Assembly (NCBI RefSeq): GCF_947623445.1
Contig: NC_135242.1
Location: 8,246,001 to 8,310,000 of the forward strand
DNA length: 64,000 nt
DNA from: Clavelina lepadiformis
Lineage: Eukaryota > Chordata > Ascidiacea > Aplousobranchia > Clavelinidae
Reading direction: 5' to 3'
In this document: one piece after another, positions 25,912 to 38,004 of the stretch
Layout of the letters: each line of letters begins with the position of its first letter
Position numbering within the stretch: position 1 is the stretch's first letter
Made by a program: the position numbers and the translations under genes
The notes under the pieces: model-generated
Database searches by the model: none
What the model was told of the DNA's origin: nothing
The model's input: the letters and a program-made list of their open reading frames with translations, nothing else

Positions 25912-26794
25912 CAGGGCTCTCACAAATGAAAACCAGAAAATTCCTAAAGCTATGCCAAAAAATCCCTAGATGGCATAAAAAATCCCTAAACCATAATTAG
26001 CGCGTTATACTTGTATGTTATCACTATGGCGATTATTTTTTGACCTAAAAATTGAAAATTTTGACATTAAAAAACTTTTTTTTGACAAATTTTGACATAT
26101 GAAGAACTCAAGTAGTTAAATTACGCATTATTGTACAAAAAGTCAAAATTTATTGTAGTAAAGAAGGGCAAAAATCTGAACACAGAATTAGCCTATTCTG
26201 AAAAGGGAAATGAGCTAATTACAAATCATTGCCAAAAAAACTGCAACTAAAATACAACAAAAACTGTTCAATACATTTGTCTAAACTAAAGATACATGAA
26301 GTTATTGAAGTATCTGAAGCAAAACCGAAGCAAGAGAAGATTCACAATAAGTAGACAATGGGCCATTTACAACAGTATAAAGTAGGCTACAAGGTGTACA
26401 ATGTAAAATGACAAGTTCACCTAGGCAACAGTGCAACCTCCACAACACCACGACAATGCAGTTTTTAGACAATTTTGACTTTTTAAACAATTTTTGACCT
26501 AACGCTGTAAATTTGACAAATTTTTTACTTGTTTTGACAAGTCAAAAAATAATCGCCCTACTTATCACATTACCTCAAAGATGGCTAGTAGGGGTACATA
26601 TATATATACAAATGACAAACAAATTAACCTTGCTTGCATGCTAAAAGCGAAATCTTAATAAGTACTTTATAGATACCTATCAACAATTCCAAAAATCCCC
26701 AAAAAATCCCTAGACCATCAAAATCCCTAGACTTGTCCCTAAAAGAGGCTAAAAGTTCCAATTTGGAACTAAATCCCTAAAAGTGAGAGCGCTG
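25912..26794. mobile_element. hAT-type element with a nested MITE
   Basis: Termini CAGGGCTCTCAC (25912) and GTGAGAGCGCTG (ending 26794). Perfect 8-bp target-site duplication CGTAAAAC on both sides. Subterminal AAATCCCTAAA motifs are present near both ends. No transposase. The copy-2 MITE at 26025-26560 is inserted in it. Confidence 0.9.
26025..26560. mobile_element. hAT-type MITE, copy 2
   Basis: Same terminal repeats and interior as 3199-3778, in the same orientation. The first terminal base pattern is TATGGCG instead of TAGGGCG. Flanks GTTATCAC (26017-26024) and CTTATCAC (26561-26568) match 7 of 8. Confidence 0.9.
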
Positions 26795-26802
26795 CGTAAA
26801 AC

Positions 26803-28207
26803 TGCAGTTACAAGCGAGAAACTTTTTTCTGTTAACTGATGACTCTGCCATATTCAGAGTGCAAAAGTACAAAAACCCAAAAAATAGGTGGGTAATAAAA
26901 AACGTTAGTTAGAACGCATAGTCTTGTTCCAGTTTTTGGTACGGTACTAGTATTTATCAATTGTAAGAACGGTAATCTTTCTTGTGGAGCTAGCCTATTC
27001 TTCATAGCCTTCCAGGTGCAGCCTTGCCTTTCATGCCAAAACGGTCTAAAATTTTGTTATCATACTTAATGATCTGTAACCAATACAACACTCATGCAAT
27101 TAAGCTAGCCCTATACAACTAAACTGCTCAATAAACCATCGTTCCCAATCCTTGCAGCAAGCAAAACAAGATCAGCTGACCTTATAACAAGCAATAACAA
27201 TAATAGTAGCGTTAAAAATATTCATCCGCCTAAATAGCACATCTTAACTGGATTAGAGTACATGACGTAGCAGAAAATACATAAGTTTTAACCTAAGGAT
27301 TCTCGGGTTTACTTGATGCAAAAATAAACAATTTATATACTTTACATTAATGTGACGTTAAAAATGTTTGTATGTCTAAAATTAAAAAAATATTTGTTTC
27401 ATGTGATTTACTTCCTCTTTGAAAAAAATTCTTCCGAAATTTTTGGGAAATAATTTATGGGAAATAACCATACAGAATTTACCAAACTGCTGTTGTGTAA
27501 AATTTGTTTCCCGTTGGATATCTTCTCGTGAAGGTATGCTTTTAAAAAAGGAATAAAGCTATCACGTGATAAAATGCAAATAAAATGCTTATGCTTGCAA
27601 TTACACAATAAAACAGAGCTGCTTTACTCAAGAAAAGTACTTGACTTAAGTACTGATTTTCCAGTAGGATACTCGAGTGTACTTGATTGGTTTTAAAATA
27701 CTTGAACTGGTTCTTCTTTACCGTGTTTTATAGTTTATTTTGTATTGGCATAAATTAACCTTTTTTTGAAATAGCCTTGCCAAATTATAATCTTAAGCTA
27801 CCTACAGTACAGTAGCCTATGACCGGTGGGTCGCCTTAAGGTTTTTCTTTAACTTTTTGATCAATATTACTATGTTAAAAAACGGAAGTGTTGTAAGGTA
27901 GGTACGCGATGGTTTCGATTGACAGCGGACTTAGATTACAAAGGAAATGAAGAATTTTTCCGTAATCTTTATGTTACCATAAAATACTTGAGTACCGTTG
28001 TTGAGTAGGCCTACTTGGTAGGCTATTTGCCGCACTTGTACTCGGATATTTAAGATATATAAGTACTTGTACTTGAGTAGTAAAATAAATGCTTGTATAC
28101 AAATCTGCTATAAAATAGTCCACGGTACGGAAGCCAAAAATGCACAAACGCAAAAAACATAGCCCAAACAAACAACTCAAACTGTGGGTGGCATAGCTTG
28201 TAGTAAC
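26803..28207. other. Intergenic with degenerate repeat ends
   Basis: No gene seen. GTACTTGA/TACTTAAGTA-type motifs at about 27632-27690 and again at 28015-28085 look like the two eroded ends of a DNA transposon, but I could not define termini. Confidence 0.35.
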
Positions 28208-28839
28208 TGGTAGTGGCTTTAGGGTGAGGCGTGCGAGGCAGTCACCTCGGTCCACCGTTTGTGTATACGCACTCTAAAAGAACAAACATCGGATACGAGT
28301 GCTATTGTTAACTATTCACAGTTTTTCAGGCGGGGAGTCATTCACTAGTTAATGCTGAATAGCTGTAGGCCTATAAACTGTCTTTAGAATAGGGGAAAGT
28401 TGTACAAATCGAACCTCGCTCCGTATGAATTGGCCACCTCCTGCTTTGAGATTACTTTCGTACAGTTTGATGCTTAAACGGTCACGTAATTTGAGACATT
28501 ATGCCAAGCCGGAAAAAAGATGTGTTCTCTCCTGGCAAGGCTCTGAGGTATCAGACGCTCGATAGCAACAAAGAATTAAAGGATGTGAGATCTTGGTGGC
28601 CATAAAACAAAATTTAGGGAGCGAAAAACTGAGAAGATATACACAAAAAATCTCTGGCCGTTTTTTGAAAGAAAAGCAAATTTTATGCATTTTAGACAAT
28701 GTAAATTCAAATTTTTACGGGGGAGCTTGACCAGGACTCCCTTAGGATAGATTACTACGTCTCCCGTAATTTTGGGGTCCACAAACTTCAGTCGCGCATT
28801 ACCTCGGCTCGCCCCCTCCAAACCTAAAGCCACCACAGC
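28208..28839. mobile_element. Non-autonomous DNA transposon (GTGGCTTTAGG termini)
   Basis: Left end GGTAGTGGCTTTAGG and right end complementary to GGTGGCTTTAGG. Both ends are followed inward by a GAGGC/CCTCGG-rich block. The flank TAGTAAC is duplicated at 28201-28207 and 28840-28846. A single related end occurs at 54749-54790. The open frame at 28576-28866 (minus), which looks like a signal peptide, starts in this right end and is probably spurious. Confidence 0.65.
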
Positions 28840-28846
28840 TAGTAAC

Positions 28847-30841
28847 ATTACCGCTGCCAACAACATAATTAATTAAATCATTACCTGTATAGTCGTAGCC
28901 AAATCATCAAACTCGAATCGGTAATCAAGGCATCTTTCAAGACATGAGTCTTTTGGAAGAAGCGACTCGAGTCATTGCGTCTCTGATCACCTCGAGCCTA
29001 CTTTTAACCGTTATTGCGTTCAGTCGCATCTTGCCTATTTAGTCGACTCGGAACTGTAACACTCACAAAACATAACAAAATCGATGAGTTTTTGTTTTGC
29101 GAGTGGGCAGTTGTGTATTTCTAAACATAATAGTGGGCACTTGGTGTCTTGTTGCCGAATATAGGCTATTCATGGTCGGCTTTCAGCTAAGCTTTTGCGC
29201 AACCTAATCCTGTTGTGATTTTTTACCGCAATTAAACTTTTACCCTTTGTCAATTGCAACAACCCATACCAGTACCTGGGTAAGCTGTTGTTACACTGCG
29301 TGGGGTGAAATGTTGCTCCAACTAGTAAATATTTTAACAAAAACGTTAAAACTTCGACGAGATTTTACAAAACTATCTGTTAGTCTTCGTACAAGTATAC
29401 CTATTGATGCCGATGAAGTTGGATAATTACAAGCTCTAAAAGTGGCATTTAGGCTATACGAAGGGCTGTACCTTTTAATATCAGAGGAATGAACCTTCTC
29501 AACAACGATCTCAAGGTCTTAAGGTATATGAGCAATGCCTAAAAGATAAGCTGAGGAGTATAAAAATTTTGGTATACTCTTGCTATCAACTTGACAAACT
29601 GAGCCTGAGCTTGTCGAAACTTTTTTGGTGGGTGGAAAAAAGTCAAAAAGTTCAATACTATGATAGGTAAAAATAATATCAAACGCTCAGTTTTCATTCT
29701 ATATATTATAGGTTTCTATCAAGTAATCTTTTTAACCGAAAAAAAAAACGGGAAGGTCAAGAAAAGTACGTCAAAGGCAAAAGCTATGACCAACCCTGTC
29801 GATGTAAAATTGAAAATAAACTTTAGGTTAAGGTGTAGGCCTATGTGTGACGATCACTTTCATTTATTATTATCACCTTGGCGTATCGATAGGATGAAAC
29901 TAATACGGCCTTAAAACATGCGCGTTTCGATATATAGTTATAGACAGCGGCAATACTCCAGGGATAAGTAGATTACCGAAACTGCCACCACGAATGGCAA
30001 AATTCCTAGATTAATCATCCCTTGTTTGATTTCTTCATTTTCTCTTGGCGCACTTATGTAACCTGCAAACACCATTTAGCACCCGACTGTTAATTGAAGC
30101 CGATGTAGCGAAGTGTGGTTGTACTAAAAAGACTCCTTTGGTGACCTCTGAAATCAAGCTGCTTGCATGAGTAAAAATTATATCAAGTGTAAATGCTGTA
30201 CAATATGTTCGTAAAAAGTATTGTATACACACAAACCGATAAAAAAACTGGCAAAGCTCTATACGTAACTTCTATATATGTTTGCTTTTTGCGTACAGTC
30301 AGGAAATTGTATCGCCCCAGGATATACGCGAATAGACTCTGAAGTGTTATCCAGAAACAAGCAAGTGAAAAAGGCATTGAGAGAATTGAAATGCCTTATA
30401 TCGCCAGAGGCTGTACTAAATGACTTAAGTTAGAAGACAGAGTTGAATAAAAAAATCGATCGATCGCCAAAACGCCCGCAATCAAGCGATGTGCAGCGAC
30501 GCCATCTAAGAGTGGCCTTAGATTGAAATGTGTTTTGTTGATGTTTGAAAGTTGAATTATAACTGTAGATTTAGGCTGATGAGCCCTTTGAATTGGTCAA
30601 GGAGCTTCGCTGCTAATTAACAGAGTAACTATACCAAACGGTACGGGAACAACTGACCGGTGAAATAGCTTTGTTGGAGATTTACTTGATTAGCAAAGAT
30701 TTATCTTACTTGGTTAAGGCCACGGGTAAAAGTCTAGGTTAAAATTTTGTTTTAAATAATAACAGTGAAAGGAAAGACTCAATAGCAACACATAAAACGA
30801 CTTTCATATTTCATAGATATATAACATTATTAATCAGGAAA
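28847..30841. other. 5' flank of the claudin gene
   Basis: No exon recognised. ACTCGAGTC-containing repeat debris lies at about 28900-29050. The claudin promoter should lie in the right part, but I see no certain core element. Confidence 0.4.
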
Positions 30842-33800
30842 ATGGCGGCAAATGCTCTCCAGGTACTGGGATTTATTCTTGGAGTGCTAGCGTGGACAGG
30901 AATGATAGGAACCTGCGCATCACCTGAGTGGCGAAAAAGCAACGGTCAAGGAATAACGTTTATTGATAACACTTTAAGGTAAGCATATATATCGTCAAGC
31001 TTATTTCCTTCAGTGCTGGTTTATCGCACAATTGCAATTGTAAGTTTCGCTAAATCATTTAACAGATATGAAGGACTCTGGCTAAAGTGCAAAGCTTTTG
31101 CAACTGGACAAACGCACTGTGACGGATACAAATCGTTCTTTATTGGTTTACCAGGTAGGTTATGTTAGAGATTTTGAGTAACTCCTGCTTCTGCATATGT
31201 GGCTCATGCTGTAACGTAATTCTTGAACTATTCACGTTTCTTGCTGTCACGTGTGATACTATATCGCTACGTCATGTGATTGTTAAATGAGAAAATGCCG
31301 TTGCCATAAAAACAGTTTACTAACATAAAACAAGGAAAACATTTAAATTGAAAGGTTGCTAAGAAGATTAAATTAATCGTTTATTGCGTTGTGATTTATA
31401 CCGGTCAATAACTTAAAATGTGGGTTTAGGGCTAGTCACCATGTAAAATTAATATGCTTGACGGCTGATTGTCCTCCACCAAAAGTGAACTATCCTTTCA
31501 AAACCAAAAGACTAAACGAGATGATTAAAGTTTAAATCAATGCGCTGACGTGACGCCATTATAAGCATCGCGCATCAATAAGAATTATGAGCGGTTTTCT
31601 ATCGCCAAACACAATCTCCTTCATATTCCTCCTTAGCTTGTGCTAGTCCGACGATCTTTTCCCCTATCATGATTTTCTATAAGTTATTTAGTTTTTGGTT
31701 ATATCGGAAAAGAGTTTTTTTTTTTCTATTTATTGGTGAGGTTTGTTCATTATATCAGGTCACAACTTTTCGAACTTCAAAAAATAAATTAGACAAGAAA
31801 GCGTTTTCTTAAGGATAAGAAGTAGACTTTTGAAAACCGGTAAGAATTTTCATTCTTTACCCGAAATATCCTTATATCAAATGCAACTAACCTTGGGGCT
31901 ATATATTGAGGAAAATAACTTCGACAAACGCTATACTGTAAAACATAGACGTAACACGAATCTTGAAGTCGTTATATTAAATGCTCTTTAAAGTCAAAGC
32001 AGATTTTTTGAACAAGCATACATTACAACGAAAACTAATGCAATTTTCCGCCTTTAATTGTCTTCCGATGAAAAATTCATTTATTTTTAAGGGGAACGTT
32101 TATAGGTTCTTAACATTATGCTGTTTGCAAAAAGTTATAAGTGTAGTGAAACCAGGGCTCGAGAGATGAAGAATCATCATCAACCATCATTGCAAGCTTA
32201 GCATATGATAGTATTATTCAGTTTATATAAATTTCGAGAAGCTTTATCTAATATTAATGACATAATTTGGATTTGTATGGATAGAAGTATACCATTGCTA
32301 TATACAATTTAACAATGAACTCTTTGATATTTAGTTGTTTTGCAAATTTGTCGGGGATTGATGATTGCTTCTATCAGTGTGGGCTTTGTCGCAATTATCG
32401 TGACCGTGTTTGGATTAAAATGTGTCAGTGTGGGAGCTGACAGTTCCCTGGCCAAGGCTCGTACTGCCTTAGTTGGTGGATTACTGTTTGGGATATCAGG
32501 TTAGAGCTGCTACACTATAATTAAGTCAACTTTGCGTAGAACGTCTATCACAAAATATAAACAATGTCATTACTTTTAATATCTGCTATAGGGTTTAATC
32601 AACAAGGCGCATGATTTCGATAACTTTAGTTACATTTTTTTAAATATTTTGATTTATTTTATTTGCATGCGTTGAACTGTGTAAGTGGTGATAAATTTAT
32701 GCAATACTGCATGACACTGGTCTGGCATGAATGTGGGGCTAATGTATTTGTAACTTACATGTATAGTACAGTATCTGTGGCAGTTGCTTAGTATCGAAAA
32801 GCTTGGTAAAGTGTCACTTTTATTTTTGCTCTTACGAAGTAACGAAACTATATTCACAGAACTATTACCATACGAATTGCCTTTAGAGGTTATGAAATAA
32901 ACAGGTTACGAAATACAAAGTACGTTGCGTTTTTAATATTTTACTGTCAAAATCGATATGTTTGACGTTAAAAGAATTATTAATTGCCGAAAACTTAGCC
33001 ACAAGACCAAATTATTTCCCATATTAAGCAACGTTACGACAGTCCTTGGATGAAAAGGTATAGTCATAGGCTAGACAAGAAAAATAAAACAATAAGTTGT
33101 CATCATGTAGGATTGTGCATATCGGCAGCATCTTATTTTGGCTTCATGTGGTCCAGAAACGAGGGATATCACGTAATGAACGCGTTTTACGTGGCTTTGG
33201 GTACTTCGGGATCTGCCATATTTGGTTCAATCTTTATCATCTGGGGCTCCTGTTACGCTTCTGGCACAAGGGTTGGCGAAAAGGTAAACTTTCGAACATA
33301 CTCCTTCAGGCGGCGAACAACCAACGACAATTTAGCTCTGCGCGAGGAGCGCGTTATTGGTTTTGTCAGTCAGGTTCCTTGCAGACAAAACGCTGGATCC
33401 AACAACCCTGTTTTTGTTAACGACTATATATAGATATGGCCATTAGACATACCATGGTCCATTACCGCCCCCTTTATGAAAATTTTCAAAGTGATTTCAA
33501 GAAATTTCAGTCAATAAATTTAATCTCTACTACGTAACCAATAGCTGTTGGATATATACTCGACAACTAAATTAAAATCAAATAAAGTAACTTAAAAGCA
33601 ATATCAATATCATGCGTCAACAAAGAATTTTTTCTTCAATTTTTCTGCAGTAATTAGGCCTATATTTTTTAACTGAGTCTTAGTGTTGTTATGAGGAGAA
33701 AAATTGTGAAGCAATTAAAAAGTATGGCGCAGTCGTGTGCAAACTGCGATATAAAATATGTGTTTTCTTTATGTGCTTGCAATTATTCAAACTTATCATC

Positions 33801-35276
33801 TAATCATGATGCATGACGTTTAGCAAAAAGTTGTCTTATCTTGTGAATGTATCAATGGCTCTATTGTAGATTTTAAGCAATAAACCTTTACCCTGGATCT
33901 GCTATGCCTTTGCATTGTCTGAAACAAATTGAACTATAAGCACAGCCTGTTCTTCATATAATAGTTCCAGGAACATATTACCAACTCTTCGTTTACATGA
34001 CGCAAAATGCTTCAGTTGTCTTCTTTTTATAAACCATGTCATTGTATTAGTGTGTAATGTAACACTGTTGTGCATGAGCTTTCTTCCTCGCATGTGGTTT
34101 TGTTAAAAACTGGTAAAACCTAGAAAATGCGGGCGAGTGGAATTCAAATGGGTATGACGTAATGCAATCTCATTAACGCCAAGAGTTATTCTTGCAAATA
34201 TACCAACGTACATAATTATTGCCCATTTATGTGGTCTTGTGCTTTATTATTTAATACAACAATCGATGGAAGTAGACGAGATAACGTAGTCGCTTATCCA
34301 CGCACCCACGGGAATAAACTTGCGGGCATGGTGGTGAGTGAAAAAAGCTCTATTTTAATAATTTTCAAAATCCTGCATGCTTGCTAGAGCTTATGTCGTG
34401 ATTTTTAATGTCGTAACTGAAAATATTTGGCTTTGCTAGTGGCATGCGCGAGTTAATTAGAACGACAGGGACTTACTATTCCATAACAGACTTATGTAGA
34501 TTTTCATAATAATTAAGGTGTCTTAAGTGGGGCGGCGGTATCTTACTACGCCCAAGACATTGTCCAAGAATATTACAACCCTGCCCAGCCAAAGATTTTG
34601 CCGATGTACCTTCGATTTGAATATGGATACGCTTTGTTCATAGGTAAGACATCTAATGTCCAAAAAGGAATAGGTATTCTTAATAATAGCATCAAAACAT
34701 GAATATTAGCAATAAAAGTAGCCTACTATAAGTTTGCAGCACTTCAGGACTTCCTATTAATTATTATTATTCTTAGGTTGGGGCAGCCTTGTGCTAGGAA
34801 TATTATGTGGGGTGATAATGTGCGTAACCAGTGCATACTTAATTAAACGAAAACCGCAAACCAGCCAGACCCACCAATTTCGACCAGTGTCAATCTTACA
34901 AAAGTCAGCCCAAAACAATCAAATAGCTTTGCAGCCGTATCGTCAAAATCCACATCAATCGATGCCTCAAAGACAAGCGAAAATTGAAACGGCTCCGAAC
35001 ACAGCGAAATCAACTGAAATTCAAAGTTTAAGCAACGGCAAAAGCAGACCTGTAAGGGATTCAACAGCGTCATCCAGTAACAAATCGGTACGAATTGAAG
35101 ACAACCATCATCGCCGAGATAGGCGTAGACGTGCAAGCAGCAGCGAAAGATCACGATCACGAACAAGAAACCAAGACAATGTTACAGTAGATGTTCACGC
35201 AAATCGTCCTACGGGCAAGGAAAGCGAAAAAGGATTGGTCCGCTCAATTTCGGGCTCCTTGAAACAATACCTTTAA
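30842..35276 (+). CDS. Claudin, long isoform (5 exons, 338 aa)
   Basis: Exons: 30842-30978, 31066-31154, 32335-32499, 34518-34643, 34777-35276; phases agree throughout. Four membrane segments are visible. The first extracellular loop has the claudin signature W30, GLW (49-51), C54 and C64, followed by LPVVLQICRGLMI. Exon 4 encodes TM3 and a canonical second loop (VSYYAQDIVQEYYNP). Exon 5 encodes TM4 and an unusually long cytoplasmic tail of about 140 residues with an Arg/Ser-rich block (RRDRRRRASSSERSRSRTR). Claudins seal or perforate the paracellular space at occluding junctions. The family member cannot be assigned by eye. Exon 3 can alternatively join 33111-33433. Confidence 0.93.
33111..33433 (+). 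CDS. Alternative terminal claudin exon (short isoform, 237 aa in total)
   Basis: After CATCATGTAG the exon continues exon 3 in the correct phase (G|GA) and supplies a second version of TM3 (ISGLCISAASYFGFMW), loop 2, TM4 (SAIFGSIFIIWGSCYA) and a short tail ending FVNDYI. That end resembles the DYV-type PDZ-binding end of claudins. Total length with exons 1-3 is 237 aa, close to normal claudin size. Several AATAAA signals follow (33513-33586, 33879). It is mutually exclusive with 34518-35276, because it contains its own stop and signals. Confidence 0.8.
33513..33586 (+). terminator. Poly(A) signals of the short claudin isoform
   Basis: AATAAA at 33513-33518 and 33581-33586 lie 80-150 bases beyond the alternative stop codon. 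A third is at 33879-33884. They support use of the upstream terminal exon. Confidence 0.6.
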
Positions 35277-35713
35277 TCATATGTTAGTGCATAAATGGAA
35301 CTTTTACTAGATTCGGTAAAACGGATCATTGTTGTACTGATCTGCTCCCCAGAACTTTGCTACCTTCCCTTTTTGTATGCAAATGTTGGGGTAAGTTACT
35401 ACTGACAATATTTTTTTTTGTATTAAAGAGTGCTTTATAACAAAATGAAAAATTGCATGATCGCAGCCAGCTTTGCCGACTTCACCAAAAGCCCTACCAT
35501 TGTCGAATCACATGGTGGGATCAGAATGAACAAACATTTAAAGAAATAAATTATCATACTACTACAAGTTAAAAAGGAAGTAACTATTTTACAAACGACA
35601 AGAAAATAGAAAAATGAAAAACATACAGTCATGTACCATGCCATAATACTCTGCAATACAAGAAGCAACCTTTGCAGGACGTCAATCACACATCATATAT
35701 TAACATTGAACAC
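35277..35713. other. Convergent claudin/UBE2T 3' interval
   Basis: Contains ATTAAA at 35422-35427, a candidate poly(A) signal for the long claudin isoform. Nothing else was recognised. Confidence 0.45.
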
Positions 35714-37269
35714 TTAATAGTGACCTCTCGTTTTCTTGAAAGAGGACATGTTTTCACAGTTCTTTTCGACTGATTCACGCTTCCGAGCATTAGAAGAAGA
35801 TCCAGAGCATTGGGGGATACTTGTCTGCTCTTCCTGGATACACATAGGCCCGCAATCACTTTTTGCTGATGAGGATTTTCTTCGCAAAGAATTGTGTTCC
35901 GCCTTTTTCAAAACAGGAGTTATTTACTATAACCTAGCATCTAAAGTAAATGGAGTTCAAACAAAAGTTACTTATGGGCTGTAAAACAAATGTTGAGGTT
36001 TGAAGTTTAGAAATGGGCTACACAGTCCTCAAATGGCATCCTATTGATGCAAGATGCATTTTTGTAATACGAATGGTATAACTGGAGCAAAGACTTCAAG
36101 GCTTTATTTTGTCACTTCCAAACTAGTTTAAATAGATTTTAACAATCAGAAAATTGACACATGAATACCATAAACAGCAACAATGATCAACAAGGTATAG
36201 CAGTATACGAGTAAGTGATCTATTTTCCTATTTTATTGCAAGTGCAAAATTTAAATTGTTCAAAGAGTTAAAATTACATGACATATATATACAGATTTAT
36301 ATCATTGGCATTTAACTACTATGAAAGCAGCAAAAGTAAATGTCCAGAATGACATACATACCTTGTTTACAGCATGTTTGAGCGTCCAGTGCTTGGCATT
36401 TTCAACAAATCTATGTTGATTGTGCTTATATTCCTTTGCCTGTTAATTGTAACCCCATGAATTTCTGATCAAGCTGGGATTGACCAATAACAATCTTTTT
36501 CAAGAGTAATACATTTTACAAAGTAGTAAATTAATGCTATTTCAATTACTCACAATATCAGCCATTAATGGGTCATCTGGGTTAGGCTCTGCCATCAAAA
36601 GCTGAATTGTTGTAAGAACAGAAGCTATGTTTAAAGATGGTTTCCATGCACCCTACATCATCAAACTGAGATGTACATACTGAACTAACTGTAGTGAACA
36701 ATAGGTAATTCTAAACAAAACACGAAATACTCTTATCACCTGTGGTGGCATTTTAAGAGTGTCCAAGCATATTCTACCACCACTGTCAATGTTAGGGTGG
36801 TATATTGGGGTAATAAATCGGAGTTTTGGGGGCTCAAATGGGTAGCGTTCAGGAATTGCAATATCAATGGTAAAAATGCCTCCAGCATAAGGTGTATCCT
36901 CATTACCAATTAGTTCTATAACAGTATGCAAACACAATGTCATTTACAATATATAAAAGCATGTGTGACAAACAGAAAACCATAGAATTGGGTTCAACAT
37001 AATTTACAGTGATATTGAGTACAGTTACTATGCAAAAAAGCTTCAATTAAATGATTGCATTCGCTCTAGTATGTTTGTATAACTATATAACTGTTACTTT
37101 GTATAGCTCACTCCATAGCTCAAAATTTTTTACACAACTGCAAACACATGTACTTACGTGCTTTAATGGTATTCATGTTATTGCTATCTTCTTGCCAACA
37201 ACAAATACCATGTGGTGGTGATTCTTGCAACATGACCAGTTCTCTTTTAAGACGAGTGATTCTTTGCAT
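35714..37269 (-). CDS. UBE2T: Ubiquitin-conjugating enzyme E2 T (5 exons, 217 aa)
   Basis: Exons on the minus strand: 37269-37158, 36915-36740, 36652-36554, 36439-36362, 35902-35714. Phases are consistent. The start was chosen at [11 protein letters not shown] because it aligns with the UBE2T N-terminus; an in-frame upstream ATG exists at 37327. The E2 core shows [24 protein letters not shown], the HPN motif at 77-79 and catalytic Cys87 in GGRICLD, followed by [13 protein letters not shown] and [12 protein letters not shown]. The C-terminal exon is a basic, Ser-rich tail as in vertebrate UBE2T. Known role: E2 for FANCL-dependent monoubiquitination of FANCD2/FANCI in interstrand-crosslink repair. 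The last acceptor (AAAAAG) has a poor pyrimidine tract. Confidence 0.94.
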
Positions 37270-37666
37270 TGTTTGATCACAAGCAACCAAAGTACACAAA
37301 ATTTGATTATACCTGGCTTGGCTATGCACGTTTCTTGGGAATAATATAAAACAGAAGTTAATTTACCAACACTTCAAAGGTATTAGAGCGGTCACTTTTT
37401 ACAATTGTAAAATTACTGGTTATTGAACTGACAGAAAATATCTTCAGTAGGGATCGATGATAAAAGCAAGTCTTAATGGCTATGACACAAGTCAGGTCAC
37501 TAACAACTTAAGTCCAAGTCAATTGAGTAAGTTTAAGTACACCAGACAAGTTAATCTTCTGATCAAGTCAAGGTATCGAAGCATACCACGTAACAATGTA
37601 CGATTAATTTTTTGCTTTATGTTAATACGAAGCAATATTCTACAATATTTGTGACTTAGTTATACC
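37270..37666. other. UBE2T upstream flank with eroded repeat
   Basis: A segment starting near 37446 (CAGTAGGGATCGATGATAAAAG) and ACTCGAGTC-type sequence ending near 38260 (CATCTCTG) may be the two ends of an old hAT element into which the MITE at 37667 inserted. No duplication confirms it. Confidence 0.3.
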
Positions 37667-37996
37667 CAGGGTTGCCATCGGTCTGGACTCAAAAATAAGC
37701 ATGACTAGGAAACAAAAGAAGAATACTACCTTAAACAGTGCACAACAGGAGAAGGCAATCAATGTTCCAAAAAAAACGAGACACTATTCGCATGTTCTTA
37801 GTTTTGGTATCTCTTTGGTACAAAATGGTACTAAAAGTGTCGAAATGTCCAAAATAGGAACTTCTGCTCTAAAAATAAGGGTCACGCAAGTGACAATAAG
37901 AATGTTTCTCAGAAAAAAGGACAAAAATATTTTTTTAAGATACAGACCTTCAAAATAAGGACAAATCTTAGAAATAAGGGCGGTATGGAAACCCTG
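37667..37996. mobile_element. hAT-type MITE (CAGGGTTGCCAT)
   Basis: Termini CAGGGTTGCCAT and ATGGAAACCCTG. Flanking duplication GTTATACC (37659-37666) / GTTATACT (37997-38004), 7 of 8. Open frames inside are short and unrecognised. Confidence 0.85.
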
Positions 37997-38004
37997 GTTA
38001 TACT

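Noticed and set aside
28576..28866. Minus-strand frame beginning like a signal peptide (MLLAAVMLLAVVALG)
   Set aside because: Its start lies in the inverted terminus of the transposon at 28208-28839, and a related sequence occurs at 54749. No splice or family support.
35736..35984. Plus-strand ORF opposite the last UBE2T exon
   Set aside because: Antisense shadow of the UBE2T C-terminal exon, which fits family and phase.
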